A program made the position numbers and the translations under genes. From positions 50,770,880 through 50,834,879 of the forward strand of contig NC_061795.1 of NCBI RefSeq assembly GCF_021462225.1: a DNA stretch of 64,000 bases, written 5' to 3'. A model generated the notes under the pieces. It did not search any database, was not told the DNA's origin, and saw nothing but the letters and a program-made list of their open reading frames with translations. Source of the stretch: Girardinichthys multiradiatus (Eukaryota; Chordata; Actinopteri; Cyprinodontiformes; Goodeidae). Positions 34,200 to 44,290 of this stretch are shown here, one piece after another. The stretch's first letter is position 1. Each line of letters begins with the position of its first letter.

Positions 34200-34325
34200 T
34201 TTTCAAAGTCAGTCATCAGTCAGTCAGTCATTTTCTACCACTTATTCCATAGTGGGTCGCGGGGGAGCTGGTGCCTATCTCCAGCAGTCTATGGGCGAGA
34301 GGCGGGGTACACCCTGGACAGGTAC
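34200..34325 (-). repeat. Dispersed repeat 3' end with CAGT run
   Basis: CAGTCAGTCAGTCATTTTCT followed by a GGGTCGCGGGGGAGCTGG block and GAGGCGGGGTACACCCTGG is the antisense 3' end of a very common teleost repeat that closes in TGAC units. It is cut at GACAGGTA. Confidence 0.55.
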
Positions 34326-35328
34326 ATTTTCAAAGTGCCACAGAAAATCTTTCAAAGACTTCACTCTACAGATTTCTTGCTCTTGTGTTCCTAAGGCGAT
34401 CAAATCTAATTGTTTTACAAATTATTTGCAGTTTTCTCTTTGTTTGCTTGATTTATCAGAACCAAACCTCACTTTTCATGTCCATTTTCACGCCTGTCAG
34501 CTGCTGCTGTGAATGGACAGTATTCCTGCATGTATTTGGTTACATTTTTTTTTATATCTGTGTCCTTTCATCCGTCCCTGCGTAGTTTTTGTCTGCGTCA
34601 GTGTCTCATTGTGTTGCTGTCAGTTATTTTTTAAAACACTCCAGTGTCATTTGCCTCAGATTATGTCCCTTTCTTTTTTTCCTACTTTACTGCAGCTCCT
34701 CCAGTGTTGGGTGTGCATCAGCAGGCATATTCATTCTTCTCTTCTTCTTAGGGGAACATTCGTTTTCATCATAGCCGTAAGCCTCCTTTTAAATCCATGG
34801 ACAATGTGTTTTTGTCCCTCTCTACACTTTTCTTTGGGAGTGCAGGGATTCTGTCTCTCTCTGAGGGAAGATGTGGGGGTCGGGGGCTGAGCATGGTGCT
34901 TCTCTGGAAGCCCAATTGTTTGCTTTTAATGAACCATGATGAAAGATAACAGAATGAAATGTAATAATTCATGCAGGCCTTGGTGAGAAGCACGTGGCTA
35001 GTGGTTGGCCCGGGTCATGATAGCCTCCTGCTCAGCCAGCAGAACAAAGCTCTGGTGCTGCCAGCACCACTCGCCCAGCTCTGGTCCAGCGATCTCGTTG
35101 TGCTTTGCCCTCATGGTTCTCCCCCTTCTATTCAGAGTCACTTAAAGTTTGAAGGCTGTCTGTGATCATCTGCATGCCAGGTCATCTCTTCGGGAGACAA
35201 GTCAAACTGTCTCCTTGGTTCTGTGTCGTGGAATCCCCTCATTCTTTTATCCTCTCATGCTGCTTTGCGTCAGTGTCACGCTCCTACTTCTGGTCTGTGT
35301 TTGTCACTTTCAACCAATCACTGCAAAC
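34326..35328. other. No recognised gene
   Basis: Several overlapping frames of 60-150 codons (34051-34890) are hydrophobic and cysteine-rich from T-rich composition; none has a domain or splice context. Confidence 0.4.
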
Positions 35329-35905
35329 CTTAATTCAATTCAATTCAGTTTATTTATATAGCGCCAATTCACAACACATGTTGTCTCAAGGCTCTTCACA
35401 ACAGTCAGGTTCATACATTCCAATCGATCCTAACTATTGAACAGTTCAGTCAGATTCAGTTATTTAAAGTTTTTCTATCTAAGGAAACCCAGCAGATTGC
35501 ATCCAGTCAGTGACTTGCAGCATTCACTCCTCCTGGATGAGCATGTACAGACAGTGGACAGTCACTGGTGTTGACTTTGCAGCAATCCCTCATACTGAGC
35601 ATGCATGTAGCGACAGTGGAGAGGAAAAACTCCCTTTTAACAGGAAGAAACCTCCAGCAGAACCAGAACCAGGCTCAGTGTGAGCGGCCATCTGCCATGA
35701 CCGACTGGAGGTTTGAGAGAACAGCAGAGACACAAAGAGAACAAAGAAGCACTGATCCAAGAGTACTTTCTATGGGACAGAAAAATAAATGTTAATGGAT
35801 GTAGCTCCTTTAGTCATTTCACCTAGAAAGAAAGAACAGATAAACTCTGAGCCAGTTTTCAAGGTTAGAGCCTGAAAGAGAGCACATAGAGTTTGTTACA
35901 GTTAA
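35329..35905 (-). repeat. LINE 3' UTR and tail (L2-type family), copy A
   Basis: Starts with CAATTCAATTCAGTTTATTT and ATATAGCGCCAATTCACAAC, the antisense LINE tail, then the 3' UTR shared with 43005-43560. No coding sequence remains. Compared with that copy it lacks about 15 bp near 35460. Confidence 0.75.
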
Positions 35906-36275
35906 GCTCAATGTCATCTCATTGTCTAAATCCTGACAATAGGATCCTGATTCTATGTCCTTTACTTATTCAGCAAAACTTTGAGCAATGCACCATAACC
36001 TCAGACACAGAACAACTGACTGGCTTGTTCTAATCCAAACACCTTTTCATTCTCCAGATATTGTAAAGATAACTCGGAGGCATCGGATCTTTTTAGATTA
36101 AACACTTCATGTTTAAAATGATATAATTTCATTTATTTAAAACAGAACAGATAAAAACGTCTTTGGCATGTTCATTTTTTCAATTATCATAATAAAGACC
36201 ATGAGTTTTCCTTCATTATTCTGATCGGTCTCTGGTGTTGGCTAATCAGTCTCTTTTGTCTTTATTTAATGCCTT

Positions 36276-36276
<1 letters not shown>

Positions 36277-36311
<35 letters not shown>

Positions 36312-36623
36312 CCTGTCTTGGCATCACAGTGAGAACCATTTTCCCGATTTCACCATCAAATTGAGGACCGTTTGTACCAAAGTGAGGACATTTTGCTGGT
36401 CCTCACGACCTATTTTGCTAACGGTTAGGTTTAGGACTAAGGTGTGAATTGACTTTAGGTTAAGGTTAGGGTTAGGTATGCACTGGTAATGGTTAGGTTT
36501 AGGGTTATTGTCAGGGTTAGGGCATAGAAAGGGTTGAAAATGACTTAAAATCAATGGAAGTCAATGGGAGTCAACACATGGTCCTCACTACATATAGTAA
36601 AACAAGTGTGTGTGTGTGTGTGT
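36277..36623. repeat. Telomere-motif-rich dispersed repeat flanked by TG runs
   Basis: TG runs at 36277-36310 and 36605-36623 bracket about 290 bp. The inside has GAGGACCGTTTG and GAGGACATTTTG blocks and then a cluster of TTAGGG-like words (TTAGGTTTAGG, GGTTAGGGTTAGG, GGGTTAGGG) between about 36420 and 36520, and ends GTCCTCACTACATATAGTAA. I recall related repeats from other teleosts. No coding capacity. Confidence 0.6.
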
Positions 36624-37555
36624 GGTGATACACATATTCCAAAATGCAAAATAAAATACCATTTTAACAGTGTTTTGTTTAAAATTAGATGATTATTCTA
36701 TCTATAGTACTATGAGTACTCAGAGTCTCTGAACTTAAAAACTAGCACAGAAAATACATTTCTCGGTCAAACACCTGCAAAACACTAATCTTATATAATC
36801 ATCAAAAGTGCTGCAAATTGGCAAACCAATCTGGGTTGCAAGGGTCGGCTGCTCAGTCAGCTCAATCTTCCCTGGTTTGTGGTTAATACACCGCCTCTTG
36901 TGTCCAGAAAACAGCATTAAAATACTCTTAATCGTCACTGGTCGGTCTCTGAAAAAATATCCTGGCGGTATCCTGGCTGTAGTTATCCTTAAAGTGTCTG
37001 TGACATTGAAGTTTTATGATAACTCCATTTACATTTATACAAAGGAAACATTGATAAAATATTTTTAAAAAGTAAATTCATGCCTGAAATGAACGGTTGT
37101 TGATATATATATAAATTTCACTAAAAAGGGATTAAAAAAAAAAGGATAAAAAGGCATTTCCAGACTACTCCTTTGCGATTTTCTTGCGCCTTTTTATGAC
37201 GTCCGTGGGGAACCCCTGCATGTAAACTGACTGCTGCTGCAATGGTGGCAACACAGACAGCAGTGAAGAATCTGATGTGTCTTTAGAAATATTTTAGTAG
37301 CAGCAGAGTCAGGAGAAGAAAGTCAGCTTTCATGAGATGGCAGAGCACCAGTGCTGCAGCGTGTGGATGGCAATCTAATTCCACCAGTCTATTTTTGCCA
37401 GATGGACTCTGGCCGGAGTCAGCATGCATGAATCATAGCACACCACCAGGAAACAGAGCCAGCACAACATCTGGATTTTCAAAATAATTCACTAAAGACC
37501 GACTAGATCTCGCTATATTAATAAATACACACATATATTTATATAGAGGGGCGGC
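36624..37555. other. No gene seen
   Basis: AT-rich with a poly-A stretch near 37131. No feature supported. Confidence 0.4.
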
Positions 37556-37845
37556 TGTGGCTAATGTGGTAGGAGTTTGTCCTCTAACCATTGTGTTGCT
37601 GGTTGCGTCCTTGGGCAAGGTACTTCACCCGATTTGACCTGCTGATGGTGGTCAGAGGGCCCGGTGGCGCCTGTGTATGTCAGCCTCACTTCTGTCAGTC
37701 TGGCCCAGGGCAGCTGTGGCTACAATGTAGCTCGTCACTGTCAATGTGTGAATGAGTGAATGACTGATTGTTGCGTGAATCGTTTTGGGGTCTCCGGGAT
37801 CTTGATAAACTGCTATACAGGTGCGGTCATTTACCATAATATGTT
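37556..37845 (+). repeat. tRNA-derived SINE, near full length
   Basis: It starts GGCTGTGGCTAATGTGG, a worn tRNA-like A-box region, followed by GTTGCTGGTTGCGTCC (a damaged B-box), CCTTGGGCAAGGTACTTCACC, a GTGTGAATGAGTGAATG stretch and a TTTACCAT end. Same family as 6756-6985. Confidence 0.6.
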
Positions 37846-39470
37846 CATGGCTAAATCATGTATATACACATTTATGTATAGATTTATACACTGTAAATCC
37901 AGGGTTACAGTAAATACGGCGCTGAGTGAAACAACCGGAGGTGAAGTGAGCAACAGCAGCAACGCAAGGGAGGATTCAAGATCTGAAGACACTACCTGGT
38001 GTCATTTTTTTAACTTTATATTAAAATCTTTAGAGAAACATTCATTTAAATATGTCGTATGCGCATGTATATTATCCTTTTTAAAATAATAATGTCAGAT
38101 TATTGTTATTAATAATAAAAAATTTAATTTCAGATTTTTAATTAATAACATAAGTGCCGATATCTAAATTGACTTTTGCGACAAGGAAGCGTTCTTACCT
38201 GCTGAGCCGTGATCCGTTTAGCAACAGCAGCAACAACCTTTTCTTTGGAGATCTTTTACCATCAGATGCTCTGAACAGCGTGACTATAGCATCTGCTTCA
38301 ACATCCTCCTTCATCTGTCAGACATCCTGACCTCTGACATAATTTCTCTGGTGAATTCAGAGGTGTCTTGTTCGAAGCAGCTTGTTGAAAAGTCCTCTGA
38401 TCACACCTGGCTGTGCTTGGTGGGACCAGCCCATCTGTCTCTCCTCAGTTTTCCAGCTCTGATCAAGGCAGCTCTAATCCTCTTCGCTTCAGTAAAGTAG
38501 TGCAGACTAACGGCTGCTGTCGTAGTGTTGCTGCCACCACCAGCAATGCACCGTTTCATCATATTAACGCTGTTTGTAACGCAACTTTGCTTCTACCTGA
38601 ACCGTTTATCATTGACGCTCACACAATGAATGACCCGAGACTTCCCCTTAGAAGTCATTTCCGGGCGACTTTGGACTTGCAAAATTTTGTGTTACAATTG
38701 TCTTTTATCACATCTTTTATCCTAATTTCATGTCAATCACTGCCCAATTCCTTTAATATATAGATGTGTCACAGGCACTTTAAAGCTTCTTTTTAACAGA
38801 AAGCCAATATGCTGCTGTGTACACAGCTGGGCTATCATCCTCCTGCTATGCTTCCCCCTGGTGGGTACCTGACTTTTCAGTTACTACGATTTCCTTTTGA
38901 TAGATTCATTTTTCTTCAAAACCAGTTCACCAACTGTTTAGCTGTTGTTAAAACATTGTCCTTATGTCAAAATATTGAGAGTTGCATGGTGGTGAGTTAA
39001 GATCTTTAACTCCTTTACTCCCACTGATGTGAAAATAATCTGGCATACTAATCTTTACAATTCTAATTATGTTTTTATTACATGTATTTATTGTTTTCAT
39101 ACATGGATCTAAGCAACAAAATAGAATAACCACCCAGTAAATCAGGCCATAATTTTAAAGAAAACATAACTTTTTTTTACTGATATTAGTTGTTAAATTT
39201 CAGCTTGTTGCTTAATAGCTGCTACAATATTCAGGAGATCCCGCTGCTATTATTTGTTGCTGTAATTTTAAAACTGCACTACCTCAGAAAAAAGTATAGG
39301 TGGCGCTTCTTTAGTTTTCAAAACAAGGCAGTCAATGTTTTCGTGACTGGAAGTATTTCTAAACTGCTGAATTTGACTTTCTTGTGAGTGAGGGAAGAGT
39401 AGGGTTGGGGATCTCATTGGATTTTCTGGTTGTTGTTTTCTTTGAAAGTCTTTTTGTGGCACCAGTGGGC
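37846..39470. other. No recognised gene
   Basis: The 116-codon frame at 38413-38763 has no recognised domain. No repeat boundary supported. Confidence 0.4.
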
Positions 39471-39477
39471 TTTATTC

Positions 39478-39630
39478 ATCAGGAGCTGGAGAAGAGGAAA
39501 GCAGAGAGAAGGGTAAGACATGCAGCACGTGGCTTGGGGCCGGGAATTGAACCGGGGACCACTGCATTGAGGACTGTAGCCTTTGCATATGATGTGCCTC
39601 CTTTAACACTAAGCCTCGGGGCGCCCGTTA
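39478..39630 (-). repeat. tRNA-derived SINE, second family
   Basis: On the minus strand it starts GGGCGCCCCGAGGCTTAGTG (A-box-like GGCTTAGTGTTAAAGG), continues through CTACAGTCCTCAATGCAGTG and has a B-box, GGTTCAATTCC. The inside resembles a tRNA with a long variable arm. The tail is not defined. Confidence 0.55.
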
Positions 39631-41520
39631 TTCTAGTTGTAGTTTTATTGTTTTCACTTTAAATTATTTTTCCTTTTCTATCCTTTTTTTAATGTACTTA
39701 CTTCATCTACCAGTGTGGTTCTGCGGTCTTCCCTTTGTATTAGATTTTCTTTCCAAACTGGCTAGAAGGAACCACTAACCTTTTTCCACACTTCATTCAA
39801 CCCCAAAATAGTTGTAGAAAAAGAGTCATATTTCATATAACAATATGACAGCTCAGAATTTGGCCCAGATGTTGTTCATTCATTTATCTATATGATCAAA
39901 TTTACTGACATTAAGAAAACATACTCTGGGTTCTTACTGCAAACACAGAAGTTATTACAGTGATCAGCTGAAAAATCATAAAGCTCAGTGTGTGTGTATT
40001 TCACAGATGTGTGTACTTCACTGTTTTAAAGGTTAGGTATGGCCCTATCTTTGCTTCATTGTTCTGTTGATAACTACAATAAGTATTTTATTCCTGTCCA
40101 AACTTTACAGGCACAGACAAATACAACTCAGATCCAAAACCGAATGAAAGAGAGTCTAACTGCAAGCATGCTTTGAGTGTGCCAGTTCGCCAGTTTGGTG
40201 GTCTTCCTCTGAAGCTTGTTAATTAGTGCAGAATGTAGACTACACTTCGACTGCCAGCACCGATGAAAAGAGAGAGGGTAAACTGTATGGCTGCCAAGAA
40301 GGTCGATTTTTTTTGATAGGTTGAGAGTGGTTTTAAATGGTGGAGCAAAGCTTGGAGACTCCCAGAGTTCCTGCCTCCTGACCCATGTGTTTGCAGCAGG
40401 CCTATTGAGCCTATTGAGCCAGATGCCAAAGTACAGTGAACAAGTGTTGACACAGGCAGTAAATCGCAATGAGACTTTAAGGGTTTCAGTATAGAATAAA
40501 AAGAAAGAAGGGTTTTATTTGAGTTAAATCTTGGATTTTGAATTTATGAAAACCTGTGAGTATGTCGACCAGTAAGGGTGAATCTTTTTCTTGGTAGAGT
40601 CGTGTTTGCAAGCCAAAATATTCCATCATTATTCAATCAGTGCACGAAAAACAGGCAAGATCATGTAATACAGTAAAAGTCTGAATATGTTCTTGTTATA
40701 TTAAAGAGACTGGGGTGGTTTAGTGGGAAAATGAAGAAGCCCACTTGCCTGCCTGATTGTCCTCCTTAGCTTCAAGGAATACTTTTATGGTTACTTATAT
40801 TTTATTACATATAAAATCACACTTAAATGAGCCTGAAAAACCAAAATGTACCCACTGAGGGTCAATAATGGATATTTCTATTTTTTTCCAATCTATTTTA
40901 AATTGCATTAGTTTTACAAGATGCTTTACAAAAATCAGTTAATGATAAAACTGAAGTGGTAAAAATGGGGGCGTTAAAATCAAGGCAGTGAATGAAAATG
41001 GGCAACGTTAAATTTGATAACCTTAAAATTTATAACATTAATATTTATCATGTTATCATTTTCACAGATTTTTACTTTTACAGAGGCGATATCAATTAAA
41101 AGTTGTTTTTTACAGCACTCGATTTTACCATGTTCAGTATTTCACACCTTCAGTTCATTTCAAGTTAATTTTTGTTACTTTCACCCCTCATAGCTTTTTG
41201 CATTGTTTGTCTTCAACATACAAAAATATTTAAAAAATCTCACCATAGAGAAATGCTGCATGGATTTCCTGTTCCTTCCAACTGTTGCCACATGTTTGAT
41301 CAGGAGGGGGAATTGCTGCAAAGTTACTTGATTCCATCCCCTGGGTTTCCTTAGAAAGCAAACAGTTTATCAGTGAGTGACCCATGCCTTCACATCATTA
41401 CCTTTCACACAATATGGACACAGAACCAATAATTAATCAGCTCTGTTTTTTATTTACATCTGGCCGGCTTACATAACTCTGCTGCTTTGTTTGTGTTGTA
41501 CTTTCTAATGCATTAAACCC
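39631..41520. other. No recognised gene
   Basis: A 113-codon minus-strand frame at 40128-40469 has no recognised domain; the same text contains a TTGAGCCTA pair. Remaining sequence is AT-rich and featureless to my reading. Confidence 0.35.
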
Positions 41521-42130
41521 TGACTGTTGTCCCATTCACCCCTCCAACTCCATCATCAAGTTCACTGACGACACCACCACTGTCGGCGGGGTGACTAGCA
41601 GGCCTACAGGGAGGAAATACAGGAGCTGCTAGAGTGGTGCAAAAAGATCAACCTGTTGTTGAACATCAAGACCAAGGAGAAGTGAATAACCTCCCTCAAG
41701 TTACTGGCCAAAAGATCTGAACTGGTCAACAAACACATCGGCACTGGTCAAAAAGGCCCAGCAGAGACTTGACTTCCTGCAGGTGCTGCAGAGGAACTGC
41801 ATGGATGAGAAAGTGCTGGTGTCCTTTTACTGGTCCACTATTGAGTCAGTGCTGATGTTCGGTGCAACCAGTTGGTTTGCTGCCTGCTCCGCTGAAGACA
41901 AGAAGGCACTACAGAGGGTAACCAGGACTACTGAGAAGATCATAGGTTGCCCTTTGTCCCCCCTGGTGGACATTGCCAACTTCCTTTTTCTGAGCAGGGC
42001 ACAAAAGATCTGTGCAGATTCTTCCCACCCCGGACAATGTCTAGTCAACCTGCTACCAGGTAGAATAGACGTGTCAGGTAGCGGTTCAAGTCTATAAAAA
42101 GCAGTACTAAGAGACAAGCTAACAGCTTTG
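41521..42130 (+). pseudogene. 5'-truncated LINE ORF2 with catalytic motif
   Basis: The plus strand reads SIIKFTDDTTTVGGV, the F-x-D-D reverse transcriptase active-site block, then EEIQELLEWCKKINLLLNIKTKE, and from 41783 an open stretch of 104 codons with FYWSTIESVLMFGATSWFA and RVTRTTEKIIGCPLSPL. The first part is in a different frame with a stop at about 41683, so at least one frameshift and one stop are present. It is related to the fragments at 16404 and 58275. Everything upstream of the active site is missing. Confidence 0.65.
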
Positions 42131-42573
42131 ATCTGTGGGCTGTCAGAGTCCTGAACTCAGTCCTGCATCACTAAACATCAGAGCAGCATCCTATACTCTA
42201 CATTCATGCTTACATTTGCAACACCACAACATTCTTTGTAATCTATTTGTGTTGCAATATCCAGTTGTCCTGTGCAATAACCACTGTTTCATTCAGTTCA
42301 CAAATGCACACTCACTGTTTACTTGCATATATTTGTTTTTTATTGTATATTCCTATTTTTATCAATATATTATCCTGTTTCTTTCCGATTTATAAATATT
42401 AGTATTCCTCCTATTAGTATTTCTCTTTAGTGCTGTTCAGTGGCAGCTGATTCTGATGCTTGTTGAATCCTTGATAGAATCCTGTTAGAAGAAACGGTTA
42501 CCAGCTATGTTTTGCTGTTTCTTCTTACCTTCGTGTACTTTCCAAGCCAGTCTTTCAAACCAGAGCAAAAGCC
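42131..42573. other. LINE 3' flank, nothing else seen
   Basis: Probably includes the 3' UTR of the LINE ending near 42130; no tail or polyadenylation repeat was found. Confidence 0.3.
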
Positions 42574-42581
42574 CTCCAGAG

Positions 42582-42961
42582 TAGGGCTGGAATTAACAAT
42601 TATTTTGATAATCGATTAATCTGTTGATTATTTCTTTCGATTAATCAAATAATAATCGGATGGCAAAATGTGCTTAAAATGAGATATGTTTTACAGAATT
42701 TGAACAAGCTATAGCTAAAAATACGCCACTTAAGGAGTTCTAGATAGAGAATATTTACTGACAAAGAGAATTTTTCATTTTAAATGCAAATTGTATATAT
42801 GTTTTGTACAATTTTGGCTTAATTACTGCTCTGAGTGGGTTGTTCATTCAGCAAATGGCATGATTTAGAGTCTGTACACTCCAATTAACGATTAGTCGAT
42901 TACTAAATTAGTTGACGTTTATTTCAATAATCGAATAATCTGATTAATTATGTCAGCTCTA
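42582..42961. mobile_element. hAT-like MITE with 8-bp target duplication
   Basis: 380 bp. The left end is TAGGGCTG and the reverse complement of the right end is TAGAGCTG. Flanks are CTCCAGAG (42574-42581) and CTTCAGAG (42962-42969), matching at seven of eight. Both subterminal regions are rich in ATCGATTAAT-like words in inverted arrangement. No transposase frame; non-autonomous hAT-type element. Confidence 0.7.
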
Positions 42962-43004
42962 CTTCAGAGCCGTATATGGACAAGCTGATTATGGGATAGT
43001 CTAT

Positions 43005-44020
43005 TCAATTCAATTCAATTCAGTTTTATTTATATAGCGCCAATTCACAACACATGTCGTCTCAAGGTTCTTCACAAAGTCAGGTTCATACATTCCAATT
43101 AATCCTAACAATTGAACAGTTCAGTCAGATTCAGTTATTTATTCAAATTGGATAAAAAGTTTTTCTATCTAAGGAAACCCAGCAGATTGCATCCAGTCAG
43201 TGACTTGCAGCATTCACTCCTCCTGGATGAACATGTAGAGACAGTGGACAGTCACTGGTGTTGACTTTGCAGCAATCCCTCATACTGAGCATGCATGTAG
43301 CGACAGTGGAGAGGAAAAACTCCCTTTTAACAGGAAGAAACCTCCAGCAGAACCAGAACCAGGCTCAGTGTGAGCAGCCATCTGCCACGACCGACTGGGG
43401 GTTAGAGAGAACAGAGCAGAGACACAAAGAGAACAAAGAAGCACTGATCCAGGAGTACTTTCTATGGGAAGGAAAAGTAAATGTTAATGGATGTAGCTCC
43501 TTTAGTCGTTTCATCTAGAAAGAAAGAACAGATAAACTCTGAGCCAGTTTTCAAGGTTAGAGTCTGAAAGAGAGAACATAGAGTTAGTCACAGTAGAAGC
43601 TCAGTCAATTTCCATGTCTAGGAGAGAGAAAGGGTTAAACACTGAAAGACAGGGCCATGTGGATCATCTGTAGAGGGTGAGCATTAAGTTTTAAGCCTAG
43701 CCTTAAAAGTATACAGGGTGTCTGTCTCACGGACTAAAACTGGGATCTGGTTCCACAGGAGAGGAGCCTGATAACTAAAGGATCTGCCTCCCATTCTACT
43801 TCTAGAGACTCTAGGAACCACCAGTAAACCTGCAGTCTGAGAACGAAGTGCTCTGTTAGGAACATATGGACCAATCAGATCTCTGATGTATGATGGAGCT
43901 AGATCATTAAGGGCTTTATATGTGAAAAGAAGATCCTGGATACCTACAGCTGAAATGAGCATCCTCTTCAAGGTGATTGTGCACAGCGTGAGAGCATCAG
44001 GGGAATTCACCATTTTTTAG
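43005..44020 (-). pseudogene. LINE ORF2 C-terminus, 3' UTR and tail (L2-type family), copy B
   Basis: The longest 3' end of this family in the window. On the minus strand 44013-43684 is open and reads LLFTYKALNDLAPSYIRDL, then VPRVSRSRMGGRSFSYQAP and LLWNQIPV, the end of a CR1/L2-type ORF2, stopping at 43684. The 3' UTR follows, ending in the tail GGCGCTATATAAATAAAACT at about 43020-43040 and AATTG repeats. The 5' end of the insertion is at about 44020, so only the last 110 codons remain. Confidence 0.75.
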
Positions 44021-44029
44021 GGAGAGCTT

Positions 44030-44290
44030 GGAGTAAACCCACAGCTCTTCAGCATCGAAAGGTGCAAGTTCAGGTGATTAGGTTACAGTTTAAGATTACT
44101 CATAGATGCAGACGTTTTGAGGTTTTCCAGGCATGTCCTGCTGTAAGGATGGGATATGTGTGTCCCTTAGGTGCTGGGAACGCCTGGGGTCCCTCATGAT
44201 GATCAAGCAAGTATTGGTGGGGAGATGGATGTCTGGGTTTCTCTCTTGGGCCTGTTACCCTTATAAATATTTTTGAATGGATAAATGGAT
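44030..44290 (+). repeat. Degenerate teleost dispersed repeat (tentative)
   Basis: Words such as GTTTTCCAGGCATGTCCTGC, GGGAACGCCTGGGGTCCCTC and GGATAAATGGATATT match in order the end of a common teleost LINE-type repeat that closes GGATAAGCGG...GATGG. Heavily diverged. Confidence 0.35.

Noticed and set aside
34051..34890. Overlapping frames up to 153 codons, some hydrophobic.
   Set aside because: T-rich composition explains them; no domain, start context or splice sites, and one runs through a known repeat end at 34200-34325.
35568..35795. A similar reading frame (LTLQQSLILSMHVATVERKN...) appears at 35568, 43258 and 59275 (minus), looking like a conserved small protein.
   Set aside because: It is the antisense of the LINE 3' UTR. 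The frames agree because the DNA copies are alike, and the first codon is not ATG.
36420..36530. TTAGGG-like cluster as a true interstitial telomere from chromosome fusion.
   Set aside because: Units are degenerate, mixed with other text and enclosed in a dispersed repeat.
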